Positions 43,471 through 52,470 are shown, numbered from the stretch's first letter. The stretch: 64,000 nt of DNA from Paenibacillus arenilitoris (GCF_014705655.1 NZ_JACXIY010000008.1:1-64000), one strand, 5' to 3'. Numbers and translations: made by a program. Notes: a model not told the origin generated them from the letters alone.

Positions 43471-44121
43471 CTACCGATCGAGCCCGCGCTTCACCGCATA
43501 AATCGCGGCCTGCGTGCGGTCGGACATGCCCAGCTTGCTCAAAATATGGCTGACATGCGTCTTGACCGTCTTCTCCGTAATGAACAGCTCCTCGGCAATG
43601 GTCCGGTTGCTCATGCCGGAGGCGATGAGCCTGAGCACGTCCCGCTCCCGGTCCGTCAGCTCGTCAAGCTCGTTCCCCGGGGGTTCTTCGGCCTGTTCCG
43701 GCTCGGCATAAGAGCTGATCAGCTGCCCCGTTATATCGGGATGAAGCTCGACCTGCCCCTGATTCACCTTGCGAATGGCGCGCGCGAGCTCCTCCGGCTC
43801 GATGTCCTTCAGCAAATATCCCCTCGCTCCCGCGCGGATGGCGGGCAGGGCGCGGCCTTGGTCGGAGAAGGAAGTGAGGATGATCACCTTTACTTGCGGA
43901 TGCGCAGCCTTGATCCGTCCGGTCGCTTCGATGCCGTCAATGCCGGGCATGTTAATATCCATCAATACGACGTCGGGCTGAAGCGCCGCGACCTGCCGGA
44001 GCGCTTCCTCCCCCGTCGCGGCTTCGCCGACGAGCTCGAGGTCCGGCTGCGTGGACAAGAACACCTGAAGTCCTCTGCGAACCATCGCGTGATCGTCGGC
44101 GAGAAGCAATTTGATCGTCAT
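43471..44121 (-). CDS. NarL/LuxR-family response regulator
   Basis: A 216-residue regulator: receiver domain (1-120) with ADDH, phospho-Asp 55 in VVLMDINMPG and a Lys in LLKDIEP, then a LuxR-type helix-turn-helix (~150-210; ERDVLRLIASGMSNRTIAEE). Its ATG overlaps the stop of the kinase gene as ATGA, so the two are translationally coupled and form a two-component pair. Closest in style to LiaR/DesR. The promoter lies upstream of the kinase. Confidence 0.95.
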   Translation of the reverse strand: MTIKLLLADDHAMVRRGLQVFLSTQPDLELVGEAATGEEALRQVAALQPDVVLMDINMPGIDGIEATGRIKAAHPQVKVIILTSFSDQGRALPAIRAGARGYLLKDIEPEELARAIRKVNQGQVELHPDITGQLISSYAEPEQAEEPPGNELDELTDRERDVLRLIASGMSNRTIAEELFITEKTVKTHVSHILSKLGMSDRTQAAIYAVKRGLDR

Positions 44122-45818
44122 CGTTCCGTAAGCCCTCCTCGTTGATCGGGACGGAGAGGGATGGCCGCCTCAACCGTCGTTCCTTGGCCCGCCGAGCTGT
44201 CCAGACGGAACCGTCCGCCAAGCGCTTCGGCGCGCTCCTGCATGATGGCCAGACCGTAGGAGGCCTGACCGGGAGCGCCGCTCCGCGATAGTTCGATGCC
44301 GCGTCCGTAATCCCGGATCGTGAGCACCGCTTCATGCGGCCGGACGGACAGCGTCACGTCGACCTCGGGCGAGCCGCCGTGCTTGGCGGCGTTATTCAAC
44401 GCTTCCTGTCCGATCCGCCAGATCGCCTCCTCGACGACGGCCGGGAGATCCAGCCGTCCGTCCGCCCGCATGCTCACGAGCAGTCCCAGCCTCGCGCCGT
44501 ACTCCTTCAACGCTTCGACGATCCCTTTCTCGATGCCGGGAGGCCGCAGCTGCATTATAAGCGTCCGCATTTCCTTCAGCGCGTCGCGCGACAGCTCCTG
44601 CATGTCCTTCACCGACGCTTTGGCGCGCGCCGTGTCGCTGCCGTCCAGCAAAGCCTCAACCCCTTTGGCCGTCATGCTGATGGAGAACAGCATTTGGGAG
44701 ACCGAATCGTGCAGATCGCGCGCCAGCCGGTTTCGTTCCTCAAGCCGCGCCAGCTCCCGGCGGTGCTCCTCGAAGCGGACGTTCTCCATCGCGACCGCCA
44801 TATGCTCGGCGATGGCCTCCAGCACGGCGCCGTCCGCCGCCGTGAGGCCGCCCGCTTCAGGTCGTGCGACGAGCAGCACGCCGCATGCGGAGCCGCCGCC
44901 GTAGACGATCGGGACGGTCATGACGGACGGCCATTGGGCCGCCATTGCGGCGGAATCGTCGCCATCGTTCTGCCTGGGGAGCAGTACGGACAGATCGGCG
45001 TTTTCCCATTCTTTGGCGCCCTGATGTTCCGCCGCCTCCTTCAGCCAGGCGGCATCCGAGAGGGGGATGCGCCGGCCGGGCGGCGTCAAGAGGGCGCCGC
45101 CGGCGCTGAGGCCGCGCGGCACGAAGGATTGGCCGCAGCGGTCGAGGAGCGCCGCCAGCGGCCAGTCGAAATGCTCGGCGATGAGCCGCATCGAGCGTTC
45201 CTTCAGCCGCGCGCGGGCATCGTCCCCGCTTGGCGAAGCGGCCAGCGCCCGGCTGAACGCGCCGAGCCGGGCGAACAGCTCGGCCCTGCGCTGCTCGGCC
45301 TCGTGCAGCCTGACCCGCTCGACGGCGACGCCGATCTGGAACGCGACCGCCTGCAGGAGCGCGAGCTCCTCGGCGGAGAAATGCGTTTTGCCCGCCGCGC
45401 CGACGTTCAAAATGCCGAACCGCCGCTCGCCGATGCGCAGCGGCACCGTCGCGTGATGGGTGAACCCGCAGGTGTCGCCGGTTTTGCCCGTTCTGGCGGT
45501 GTCGAGCCGCTTGCAGTTCAAGATGTTGACGGCGTTCGTCAGCCGGCAGTCGCGGTAGCGGTCCATGCACCAGCAAGAGCCGCACCGCATGAGCCGCTTG
45601 TCCTCGTGCAGCAAGCCCGGCGGGAGATTGCGGTCGGCGACGCACTCGTACTCGTTGTTTCGCCCGACGAGAAAAATCCATCCGAACGTCAGTCCCGTCA
45701 CCTCCAGCAGCCTGCCGAGCACCGTATCGAGCATGAAGGCGAGATCGTTCGATTGGTTTAACGTTTCCGCAATCGCCTTGAGCGTCGCCAGCTCCCGCAC
45801 GTGATGATCGTTCGTCAT
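44118..45818 (-). CDS. Cytoplasmic GAF-domain sensor kinase (HisKA_3)
   Basis: A 566-residue soluble kinase. Two GAF domains (~10-175 and ~205-360) precede a HisKA_3 dimerisation domain with ARDLHDSVSQMLFS (phospho-His) and an HATPase (IWRIGQEALNNAAKHG). The first GAF contains a cluster of conserved cysteines: CGSCWC, RDC, LNCKRL and DTCGF, reminiscent of metal, Fe-S or haem-binding GAF sensors. The ATG follows GGAGGAAGGTTAGCC; the upstream frame to 45914 has no ribosome site. No transmembrane segment, so the signal is intracellular, perhaps redox or gas. Confidence 0.92.
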   Translation of the reverse strand: MTNDHHVRELATLKAIAETLNQSNDLAFMLDTVLGRLLEVTGLTFGWIFLVGRNNEYECVADRNLPPGLLHEDKRLMRCGSCWCMDRYRDCRLTNAVNILNCKRLDTARTGKTGDTCGFTHHATVPLRIGERRFGILNVGAAGKTHFSAEELALLQAVAFQIGVAVERVRLHEAEQRRAELFARLGAFSRALAASPSGDDARARLKERSMRLIAEHFDWPLAALLDRCGQSFVPRGLSAGGALLTPPGRRIPLSDAAWLKEAAEHQGAKEWENADLSVLLPRQNDGDDSAAMAAQWPSVMTVPIVYGGGSACGVLLVARPEAGGLTAADGAVLEAIAEHMAVAMENVRFEEHRRELARLEERNRLARDLHDSVSQMLFSISMTAKGVEALLDGSDTARAKASVKDMQELSRDALKEMRTLIMQLRPPGIEKGIVEALKEYGARLGLLVSMRADGRLDLPAVVEEAIWRIGQEALNNAAKHGGSPEVDVTLSVRPHEAVLTIRDYGRGIELSRSGAPGQASYGLAIMQERAEALGGRFRLDSSAGQGTTVEAAIPLRPDQRGGLTER

Positions 45819-45902
45819 GGCTAACCTTCCTCCGCTTTCGTTTGTTCCGTTAAGGCTACTATTCGCGAAGAAGTTTGTCAAAACCTTCAATTCGTCATGT
45901 AC

Positions 45903-45932
45903 TTGAAATGCCATCGGGCCATAAGCTATAAT
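45903..45932 (+). promoter_or_regulatory. Promoter of serS
   Basis: TTGAAA (45903-45908) and TATAAT (45927-45932) with an 18-bp spacer, just before the T-box leader. Confidence 0.85.
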
Positions 45933-45939
45933 ACTTAAA

Positions 45940-46166
45940 ATTAAAGATCGGCATCACGCCCGTGAAGAGCATCCAACTCGGAGGCGTTCTCGTCAAGGGG
46001 AAGGTCCGTTACCGGAATACGGAAATACGGAATTCCCCCTAAGTTTACCGGATCCGCCCGTTATCGCGGAGCAAAGAGGACATTGCGGCCGCGGCCGCAA
46101 TCGTCAATTTGGGTGGCACCGCGAGTAAGAGCGCTCCTCGTCCCATTGGGATGAGGGCGCTTTTTG
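45940..46166 (+). promoter_or_regulatory. T-box leader (serine) of serS
   Basis: The T-box core AATTTGGGTGGCACCGCGAG is at 46106-46125, and the terminator GAGCGCTCCTCGTCCC/GGGATGAGGGCGCT with T5 at about 46128-46165. A TCC in GAGCATCCAACTC near 45970 could be the serine specifier; I am not sure of the exact codon. Uncharged tRNA-Ser would switch on the gene. Confidence 0.93.
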
Positions 46167-46197
46167 CATTTTTACAAGAAAAGGAGCGCGGTGGCAC

Positions 46198-47490
46198 ATG
46201 TTGGACATGAAATGGATCAGGCAAAATCGGGAGCAAGTACAGGCGGCGGCGGATCGGAAGGGCATCTCGGTTTCCGTTGCGGAGCTTGTGGCGCAGGATG
46301 AGGAGAGGCGGCGGCTGCAACGGGTGACGGAGGAGCTGCGCGGCGAGCGGAACAAGCTGTCGGAGCGGATCGGCGCGCTCATGAAGGAGGGCGAACGGGA
46401 AGAAGCGGAGAGGAGCAGGCGGCAGGTCAAGGAGGTGCTCGGGAAGCTGGCCGCGGCGGAGGAGGAGATGGGCCAAGCCGAAAAGAATTGGGAGTCGCTT
46501 ATGCGGCTCGTGCCGAACGTCGTATCGCCGGACACGCCCGACGGACGCTCGGACGCCGATAACGTGGAGGTGAAAAGGGTCGGCGCGCCGCAGTCGTTCC
46601 CGTTCGAGGCGAAGGATCATATCGCGCTCGGGGAACTGCACGACATGATCGACGTCCGGCGGGGCGTGAAGGCCGGAGGTACGCGCAATTACTACTTGAA
46701 AGGCGCGGGAGCGCTGCTCCACCGGGCGGTGCAGCAGCTTGCCGTCGACCTGCTGCTGCGCAGAGGGTTCACGCTGCTCGACGTTCCGCTGATGGTGCGG
46801 ACGGAGGCGATGAATCAGACCGGCTTCTTCCCGCTGGGAGAGGATCAGACGTATCGGCTGGCAGGCGAGGACAAATGGCTGGCGGGAACGTCGGAAGTAT
46901 CGCTTATCGCCTATTACGGCAACGAAGTGGTCGAGCTCCGCGAACCGATCAGACTCGCCGCCGCGTCGGCCTGCTTCCGCAGCGAGGTAGGGTCGGCGGG
47001 CCGCGACGTGCACGGGCTGTACCGCGTCCACCAGTTCGCGAAGGTCGAGCAGGTAGTCCTCTGCCGGGCGGACCCGGACGTATCGGAGGCGATGCTGCAG
47101 GAAATTACGGCGAACGCCGAGGAGCTGCTGGCCTGCCTCGAGCTGCCGTACCGGGTAGTGGCGGTATGCGCCGGCGACATGTCGCAGAAGACGTATAAGC
47201 AGTACGATATCGAGACGTGGATGCCGAGCCGCGGGACGTACGGGGAGACGCATTCGTCGTCGAACCTGCATGATTTTCAGGCGCGCCGCTCGAACATCCG
47301 GTACAGGGACGAGGCGGGCAAGCTTCGTTACTGCCATACGTTGAACAACACCGCGGTCGCGAGCCCCCGCATCCTCATTCCGCTCCTTGAGAACCATCAG
47401 GAGGAGGACGGCTCGATCCGCATTCCGGCGGCGCTTCGGCCGTATATGAACGGGCTTGCGCGGCTGACGGTCGGAGGAAGCGAAGGGTAA
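46198..47490 (+). CDS. serS: Seryl-tRNA synthetase
   Basis: A 430-residue class II synthetase. The N-terminal ~105 residues are the long antiparallel coiled coil that grips tRNA-Ser (EERRRLQRVTEELRGERNKL). Motif 2 is seen in SACFRSEVGSAGRDVHGLYRVHQF and motif 3 in NNTAVASPRILIPLLEN. Within the motif SSSNLHDFQARRSNIRYR, the usual SxCSNxxDFQ Cys is replaced by Ser and a His stands before DFQ, a small departure from the common form. RBS AAGGAGCGCGGTGGCAC. The T-box explains its control. Confidence 0.96.
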   Translation: MLDMKWIRQNREQVQAAADRKGISVSVAELVAQDEERRRLQRVTEELRGERNKLSERIGALMKEGEREEAERSRRQVKEVLGKLAAAEEEMGQAEKNWESLMRLVPNVVSPDTPDGRSDADNVEVKRVGAPQSFPFEAKDHIALGELHDMIDVRRGVKAGGTRNYYLKGAGALLHRAVQQLAVDLLLRRGFTLLDVPLMVRTEAMNQTGFFPLGEDQTYRLAGEDKWLAGTSEVSLIAYYGNEVVELREPIRLAAASACFRSEVGSAGRDVHGLYRVHQFAKVEQVVLCRADPDVSEAMLQEITANAEELLACLELPYRVVAVCAGDMSQKTYKQYDIETWMPSRGTYGETHSSSNLHDFQARRSNIRYRDEAGKLRYCHTLNNTAVASPRILIPLLENHQEEDGSIRIPAALRPYMNGLARLTVGGSEG

Positions 47491-47515
47491 GGCGGCACGG
47501 CGGCGATTGGTGTTT

Positions 47516-47544
47516 GGAGGGTGGAAGGTGGAGGGTGGAGGTGG
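47516..47544 (+). other. G-rich tract after serS, possible G-quadruplex
   Basis: A 29-base stretch with at least eight runs of GG or GGG separated by single or double bases, unlike its surroundings, begins 26 bases after the serS stop. It could fold as a two-layer G-quadruplex in DNA or RNA. Confidence 0.45.
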
Positions 47545-47565
47545 AAGTAACGAGTTGGTTCTAGG

Positions 47566-47756
47566 TTTGAATGGATTAAATCCAGTCAAATCGCTTGCTT
47601 CGTTGATGAGAGCGGCTTTGAGTGGAATTTATCCAATGAAAGGGGCATGCCGGGGCGGATAGGGGACGATAGGGCTCATTTTGCCTGTATATTATCCAGT
47701 CAAATGCCTTGTCAAGGCGAGTTGGTTAGCTTTTGGTTGGATGAAATCCACTCAAA
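47566..47756. repeat. Array of four 25-bp palindromes (TTTGAGTGGA type)
   Basis: Palindromes of 10-bp arms and a 5-bp centre start at 47566, 47617, 47680 and 47732, spaced 51, 63 and 52 bp. The left arm consensus is TTTGAGTGGA; 8-9 of 10 arm bases pair in each. Spacing matches the arrays at 5553 and 58224 although the arm sequence differs. The last unit ends 15 bp before a TATAAT (47772-47777) that lies upstream of the HAD gene and lacks a good -35. Confidence 0.85.
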
Positions 47757-47808
47757 CGAGAGGATGTCCTTTATAATGGATACATCCATACAAACAGGGG
47801 GAGACGAG

Positions 47809-48531
47809 ATGCGGCCTAAGGCGGTATTGCTGGATTTGGACGATACGATCATCGCGTTCGAGCAGGGGGTCGATCTGGACGCGTGCTGGCGAAACGTATG
47901 CGGTACGCACCTGCCGGGCAGTAGCGTAGGGGAGATCGGCGGGCTCGTCGGAAAGATCAAGGAGCGGGCCAAGCGGTACTGGAGCGATGAAGAAAGGCAC
48001 CGCGTCGGCCGGCTCGATCTGGATAAGGCAAGGACCGAAATCGTCACGTCCGCGCTCGGGTCGGATGCGGGGATCGACGCTGCGGCGGCTGCCCGCATCG
48101 CGATCGATTACGGCCGGGAACGCGACGAAGCGGTCGTCCTCCATCCGGGCGCGATTGACGCGATCGCGCACATCAGGTCGCTCGGCATCAAGCTCGCGCT
48201 TATTACGAACGGCGCCTCTGCCGCGCAGCGGCGCAAAATCGAGCGATTCCGCCTCGGGGAGCTGTTCGATCATATTTACATCGAAGAGGAGTTCGGCGTC
48301 GGCAAGCCGGATCCGCGCATCTATCTTCACGCCGTGGATAAGCTGGGCGCCTTGCCGGAGGAGGCTTGGATGGTGGGGGACAACTACAAGTGGGAGGTTG
48401 TGGCGCCGCAGGCCATCGGCATCCGGGGCGTCTGGATCAATCCGCAGGGGATTGACCCGGGCACGGTCCATAGCGTGCAGCCGTACCGATCGATCCGGAC
48501 TCTCGGCAATATTCGGAAGCTGTTGGACTGA
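47809..48531 (+). CDS. HAD-family hydrolase
   Basis: A 240-residue phosphatase-like enzyme: motif I LLDLDDT (Asp9 nucleophile, Asp11), motif II ALITNGA, motif III Lys in GVGKPDPRIY and motif IV MVGDNY. A helical cap of about 80 residues lies between motifs I and II. It resembles YjjG/pyrimidine-nucleotidase or phosphoglycolate-phosphatase types; substrate not decided. Start ATG is 6 bases after GGGGGAG; upstream open frame crosses the palindrome array. A long terminator hairpin follows. Confidence 0.9.
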   Translation: MRPKAVLLDLDDTIIAFEQGVDLDACWRNVCGTHLPGSSVGEIGGLVGKIKERAKRYWSDEERHRVGRLDLDKARTEIVTSALGSDAGIDAAAAARIAIDYGRERDEAVVLHPGAIDAIAHIRSLGIKLALITNGASAAQRRKIERFRLGELFDHIYIEEEFGVGKPDPRIYLHAVDKLGALPEEAWMVGDNYKWEVVAPQAIGIRGVWINPQGIDPGTVHSVQPYRSIRTLGNIRKLLD

Positions 48532-48543
48532 CCGCCTAGCAAC

Positions 48544-48591
48544 AAGGGGCTTCCCCATCAACGGTTGTTGTCGCTGGTGGGGAAGCCCCTT
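48544..48591 (+). terminator. Terminator hairpin after the HAD gene
   Basis: AAGGGGCTTCCCC pairs with GGGGAAGCCCCTT, extended by ATCA/TGGT, with a 15-base loop. The T-tract is short. Confidence 0.75.
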
Positions 48592-48618
48592 CTCTGCAGT
48601 CCGCGCCGACTCCGTGCG

Positions 48619-48939
48619 ATCAGGTCTAATAACTAGACCTGATCCGCCCAAACAAACCCAAAATCGCGATCAGATCTATAAATTAGATCTGATTGCCATG
48701 CCGCCGCCAAAACCGGCTCTTCCAGCGCCGACTCCGAGTGATCAGGTCTAATGACTAGATCTGATCCGCCTAAACAAACCCCAAAACCGCAATCAGATCT
48801 ATAAATTAGATCTGATAACCGCGCCGCCGCCAAAACCGGCTCTTCCGGCGCCGAATCCGAGCGATCAGGTCTAATAACTAGACCTGATCCGCCCAAACAA
48901 CCCCCAAAACCGCGATCAGATCTATAAATTAGATCTGAT
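48619..48939. repeat. Array of six near-perfect 25-bp palindromes (ATCAGRTCTA type)
   Basis: Palindromes with 10-bp arms and 5-bp AT-rich centre start at 48619, 48669, 48741, 48792, 48864 and 48915 (steps 50, 72, 51, 72, 51). Arms alternate between ATCAGGTCTA and ATCAGATCTA; five of six are perfect. The array is also a ~122-bp tandem repeat with 2.6 copies, and the GC-rich spacers (CCGCCGCCAAAACCGGCTCT) are conserved too. It lies between convergent genes, so it is unlikely to be a promoter. Confidence 0.9.
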
Positions 48940-49016
48940 TGCCATGCCGCCGGCTCTACGCGCACCGCTGAGCCACGGCTGTAGGCTCCCCCGCGCCGAA
49001 CTCGGCCTTGCCGCCT

Positions 49017-49439
49017 TCACTGTCCCCCGGCCTTCGGCAGGGGAAGGCCATCGATAATCAGTCCGACGCCTTCCCGGCAGACGCCGTATTTCTCCCACGG
49101 GCAGGTCGCGCACAGCCGGGCGATGTCGCCCGGGACGACCTTCTCGGCGATGCGCGCGCACAGCTCCCGCCAGCTGCCGCGGTGCTGCGGGGCGAGGCCC
49201 AGCTTCGCCAGAATCCGCTCGTCCAGCCCGTAGACGGTTCCCTCGCAATGTGGAGGCTTATCGGGCGGATAAGCGCGGCAAATGTCGTCCGGTCCGGTTA
49301 TGATCTCGACCTCGGTGTCCGGCTCCGTCCTCAGCCTCTCGTAGATCGCGGTCATGTTGACGCAAAACTCTTCCGAGTAGCCCATGCCCCGAAAGCCGAG
49401 CAAGCAAAGCAAATGATGGCCGCGCAAGCGGATGGTCAT
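49017..49439 (-). CDS. DUF1284-family cysteine-rich protein
   Basis: This 140-residue protein begins with the family signature RLRGHHLLCLLGFRGMGYS and has conserved cysteines in that segment, in DDICRAYPPDKPPHC and in RLCATCPWEKYGVC, suggesting bound metal or an iron-sulfur cluster. The function of DUF1284 is unknown. The ATG follows AAGGGAGCGTGCGCGACT; the frame from 49484 begins without a ribosome site. It is monocistronic. Confidence 0.88.
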   Translation of the reverse strand: MTIRLRGHHLLCLLGFRGMGYSEEFCVNMTAIYERLRTEPDTEVEIITGPDDICRAYPPDKPPHCEGTVYGLDERILAKLGLAPQHRGSWRELCARIAEKVVPGDIARLCATCPWEKYGVCREGVGLIIDGLPLPKAGGQ

Positions 49440-49546
49440 AGTCGCGCACGCTCCCTTCGCTGCAACACGCAATATGTTAACCATTATATCATACGTCCAG
49501 GTTTACATATAGCGCATTTAGGGAAGTAGCGTAAAGGCGCCTCGAA

Positions 49547-50065
49547 TCAGCCGTTCAAATACTTCTCGCGAATGATGTTCAGGTGGTGGCGCTCATGCCC
49601 GGCGATGACGTAAGCGAGCGCCCGAGCCGACGTGTCGCAGCCGTTGCAGACGCCGATGCGGGTCCACGCCTCCGCGGCCAAGCCGCGCAGCAGCGTAAGC
49701 GTCGCTTGCCGGACGGCCCGGTAGTCCTCGAGCAGCTGCGCCGCGGACCATGCCGAGAACGAGGCATGCTCGGCGAATATATCCTGGTCGAAGCCCGGCA
49801 GCGGCGTCTTGTCGCCGCGCGCGATGCGCAGCAGGCGGTAGCTCATGACCCGCTCGGCATCGGTAATATGGCCGATTGCTTCCTTCAGCGACCATTTGCC
49901 CGGCGCATAGCGGTAATCGCCTTGTTCGTCCGTAAGCGAAGCGAGGATAGCCGACGTCTCTTCCGTTTGCGCCGCGATTAGCTCGACAATGCGTTCTTCT
50001 CCGATAAGGCCGATGTACTGCTCAAGATTAGGATGATACTCTTCCTTCGACGGTCGTTGGGACAT
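49547..50065 (-). CDS. DinB-like metalloenzyme-fold protein
   Basis: A 172-residue four-helix-bundle protein of the DinB/YfiT group. The three likely metal ligands are His in EAIGHITDAE (~residue 70) and the two in GHERHHLNII near the C-terminus. Proteins of this fold are thiol transferases (bacillithiol-type) or of unknown function. The ATG follows CGGAGGAACACGC. The much longer open frame continuing upstream is only a shadow of the AraC gene. Confidence 0.9.
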   Translation of the reverse strand: MSQRPSKEEYHPNLEQYIGLIGEERIVELIAAQTEETSAILASLTDEQGDYRYAPGKWSLKEAIGHITDAERVMSYRLLRIARGDKTPLPGFDQDIFAEHASFSAWSAAQLLEDYRAVRQATLTLLRGLAAEAWTRIGVCNGCDTSARALAYVIAGHERHHLNIIREKYLNG

Positions 50066-50166
50066 GCGTGTTCCTCCGTTTCGTAATAGCCGTAATAATT
50101 GCGTTTGGAAAAAGTATAGCACATCCGAATCGGGACAGGCAGTGCCGCGCGCGCCAATTTTCCGCG

Positions 50167-52470
50167 TTATCCGATCCGCTTCCGCTCGCGGTACTGCCCC
50201 GGCGTCATCCCTTCCTGCTTGCGGAAGGAGCGGATGAAGTTTTGCGGGTTGTTGTAGCACAGCTTGGCCGCGATGTCCTTGATCGGCATCTCGCTGCCCT
50301 CCAGCCATTTCTTCGCCATCCGGAACCGGTACATCGTCAAATATTCGGTGAAGGAATAGCTCGTTTCCTTGCGGAACACGCTGCTTAAATAGTTGGCGTT
50401 ATAATGGAGCCGCGCCGCGCATTCCTCTAGCGTGAGATCCGTATCGTAGTGCCGCTGCACGAGATCGATGATTTGCTCGGACAGGTTATGGTACTGGGCT
50501 TCCTGGCGGTCCTTGAAAATGTCGGCCATCGGGCGGACCGCCCTCGTCCAGAACCAATCGCCGATTTCCGCGGCCGTATGCAGCGCGAGCAGCTCCTCGA
50601 GCATCGACCCCTTCATCGGATGAAGCTGGCTCGGGCTGATGCCGGATTCCTGCATGGCGACGAGCAGGTTGCCGAGCAGCCGGGCCAGCGGAATTTGATA
50701 TTCCCGAGGTGACAGCTCCGCTTCGAGCACGGCCTGCAAAAAAGCGCGCAGCAGCTCCTTCGCCTTCTCTTTATCCGCCAGCTTGATCGCGTCCATCAGC
50801 TCGTTCTCCAAATGGGCGGGATAATTCACGTTCAAATAATGCTTGCCCGCGTTCACGTTCGCGTAAGGAATAATGACGGCTTCGCCGAGCTTGATCCGGT
50901 GCTTGAGCGCTTCAAGCCCTTCGCGGCAGGCGATGGCCATCGCGCCGAACGAGCCGAACGGCAGGCTGATGCCGATGCTGACCCGAACGCTCAGGCAGCC
51001 GTCGATTTGCCGCTGCGCGTGCTCGGACAAGGCGAGCGCCCAATCGTGGAACGCGGCATGATCGGTCTCCGCGCTGCCGACGATCGCGACGATCGTCTGG
51101 TCCATGACGACCGGCGCGAGCCGCTCCCCCGCGGGAACGAGCTCTTCGACGATGTTATGGATAGCGAACAGGAGCAGCTCCCGGTCGTCCTTCGAATAAC
51201 GGCTGTCCTCGGAAAAATCGATCTGCAGCGTCACTGCGGCCATCGTCTTCCATTCCTGAAGCTGCGCGCCGTATCCGAACTGCCGCAGCTTATCCGCCAC
51301 CTCGCTTGGCCGGACATGCCCCTGGAGCGCCTTCATGAAGAAGAAGGCGCGCACCTGGGGCAGGTGCTGGCGGAGCTCCTTCTCGAGCTCCGTCTTGGAC
51401 TGGAACAGATGGGTGACGCGCTCGCCGATCGCCTGAAATTCGTTCGTCCGGCGCTTTCGGATATCCGTCAGCCGCTCGCCGATCTGATTCAGCAGCAGCC
51501 GGATCGGCGAATACATGCGGCGCGAGCCCATCCAGGCCAGCAGCATCGATACGGCGAGCATCAGAAGGCAGACGTAGAGCGTATAGCTGCCGATTTTGTT
51601 CGATTCCTTGGTCATGCCGGCGATGGAGGTCGCCGACAGATAGATCCAGCCGTTCAGCTCCGAACGGTAGTACGTAAGCGAATAGTCCTCCTGTCCGATC
51701 GGCGCGGTGAATTGGCCCGAGCTGCCGGTCAGGCGCTCCGCGCGCAGCCCGGCTTCCGAGACGGGGCTGCCGATCAGCGAATGGTCGGGATGAAGCAGGA
51801 TGCGGTAATGATCGTCCAGGATCATGAAGCTGGAATCGGCGGCGCCGTCTTCCTCGAGCAGCTCCTGCAGGCTGCAGGCCGGGATGTTGGCGAGCGCCAG
51901 TCCGTATTTCTCGAGGCCGGCCGTCGGCAGCTTCTTCACCAGGCTGACACTGTAGCCGCAGCTGGCGCTGCCCGCGGCTTCCTCGCTGTAGAACCAATCC
52001 GACGGGTTCAGCGTCCAGGAGGTGCCCTCCGGGGTTTGCAGCAGTCCGGCCAGCTCGTCGTAGTGGGCGTATTCGTCGAACGCGTACAGCCCGGAGTTTT
52101 TGATCATCCAGTTATGGCGCCCGTTGATGAGTACGACGTCCTCGAGCCGGGTATCGAACGACTGCATGTGGCGGATCTCGCCGCGCAGTTCGTCGTAGAT
52201 CATGAAATCGTCCACCGTCAGCGGACGGTTCAGCGCTTTTTTGAGCACGGAAGAATTGATAACCTGGTTGAGCGTGTGGTTGACAGTCGTCAGTTTCTGC
52301 TCTACATTGGAGTTAATTTGCATAATCAGCTGCATTTTTCCTGCGTTTACATTTTTCTGTATTTCATTGGAAGATGTGACATAAGCGAAGGCGCCGATGA
52401 AGATCACCGGGACCGTGGCGAGCAGGAAGCCGAACATCGTCAGCTTGCTCAGGAAGGTTAAGGAACGCAC
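50167..52470 (-). CDS. Membrane-bound AraC-family regulator (YesS type)
   Basis: A ~767-residue regulator. TM1 (~8-32), an extracytoplasmic sensor (~33-295), TM2 (~298-318), a linker and a GGDEF-like degenerate middle, then a C-terminal AraC helix-turn-helix pair (~660-765; LTLEECAARLHYNANYLSSVF, and FRMAKKWLEGSEMPIKDIA). Such proteins sense an outside sugar and control a nearby CUT1 transporter, here the divergent binding-protein gene at 52596. Start is a GTG following AAGGTGTTGGTAGCT; an in-frame GTG four codons earlier overlaps that site. Confidence 0.9.
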   Translation of the reverse strand: MRSLTFLSKLTMFGFLLATVPVIFIGAFAYVTSSNEIQKNVNAGKMQLIMQINSNVEQKLTTVNHTLNQVINSSVLKKALNRPLTVDDFMIYDELRGEIRHMQSFDTRLEDVVLINGRHNWMIKNSGLYAFDEYAHYDELAGLLQTPEGTSWTLNPSDWFYSEEAAGSASCGYSVSLVKKLPTAGLEKYGLALANIPACSLQELLEEDGAADSSFMILDDHYRILLHPDHSLIGSPVSEAGLRAERLTGSSGQFTAPIGQEDYSLTYYRSELNGWIYLSATSIAGMTKESNKIGSYTLYVCLLMLAVSMLLAWMGSRRMYSPIRLLLNQIGERLTDIRKRRTNEFQAIGERVTHLFQSKTELEKELRQHLPQVRAFFFMKALQGHVRPSEVADKLRQFGYGAQLQEWKTMAAVTLQIDFSEDSRYSKDDRELLLFAIHNIVEELVPAGERLAPVVMDQTIVAIVGSAETDHAAFHDWALALSEHAQRQIDGCLSVRVSIGISLPFGSFGAMAIACREGLEALKHRIKLGEAVIIPYANVNAGKHYLNVNYPAHLENELMDAIKLADKEKAKELLRAFLQAVLEAELSPREYQIPLARLLGNLLVAMQESGISPSQLHPMKGSMLEELLALHTAAEIGDWFWTRAVRPMADIFKDRQEAQYHNLSEQIIDLVQRHYDTDLTLEECAARLHYNANYLSSVFRKETSYSFTEYLTMYRFRMAKKWLEGSEMPIKDIAAKLCYNNPQNFIRSFRKQEGMTPGQYRERKRIG

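Noticed and set aside
48619-48939. CRISPR array or transposon ends
   Set aside because: Spacers are conserved, not variable, and there is no transposase; the structure is a tandem repeat of palindromes.
50068-50308. Extension of the DinB gene upstream into the AraC gene
   Set aside because: The ATG at 50065 has a strong ribosome site, and the extension is only an alternate frame of the regulator.
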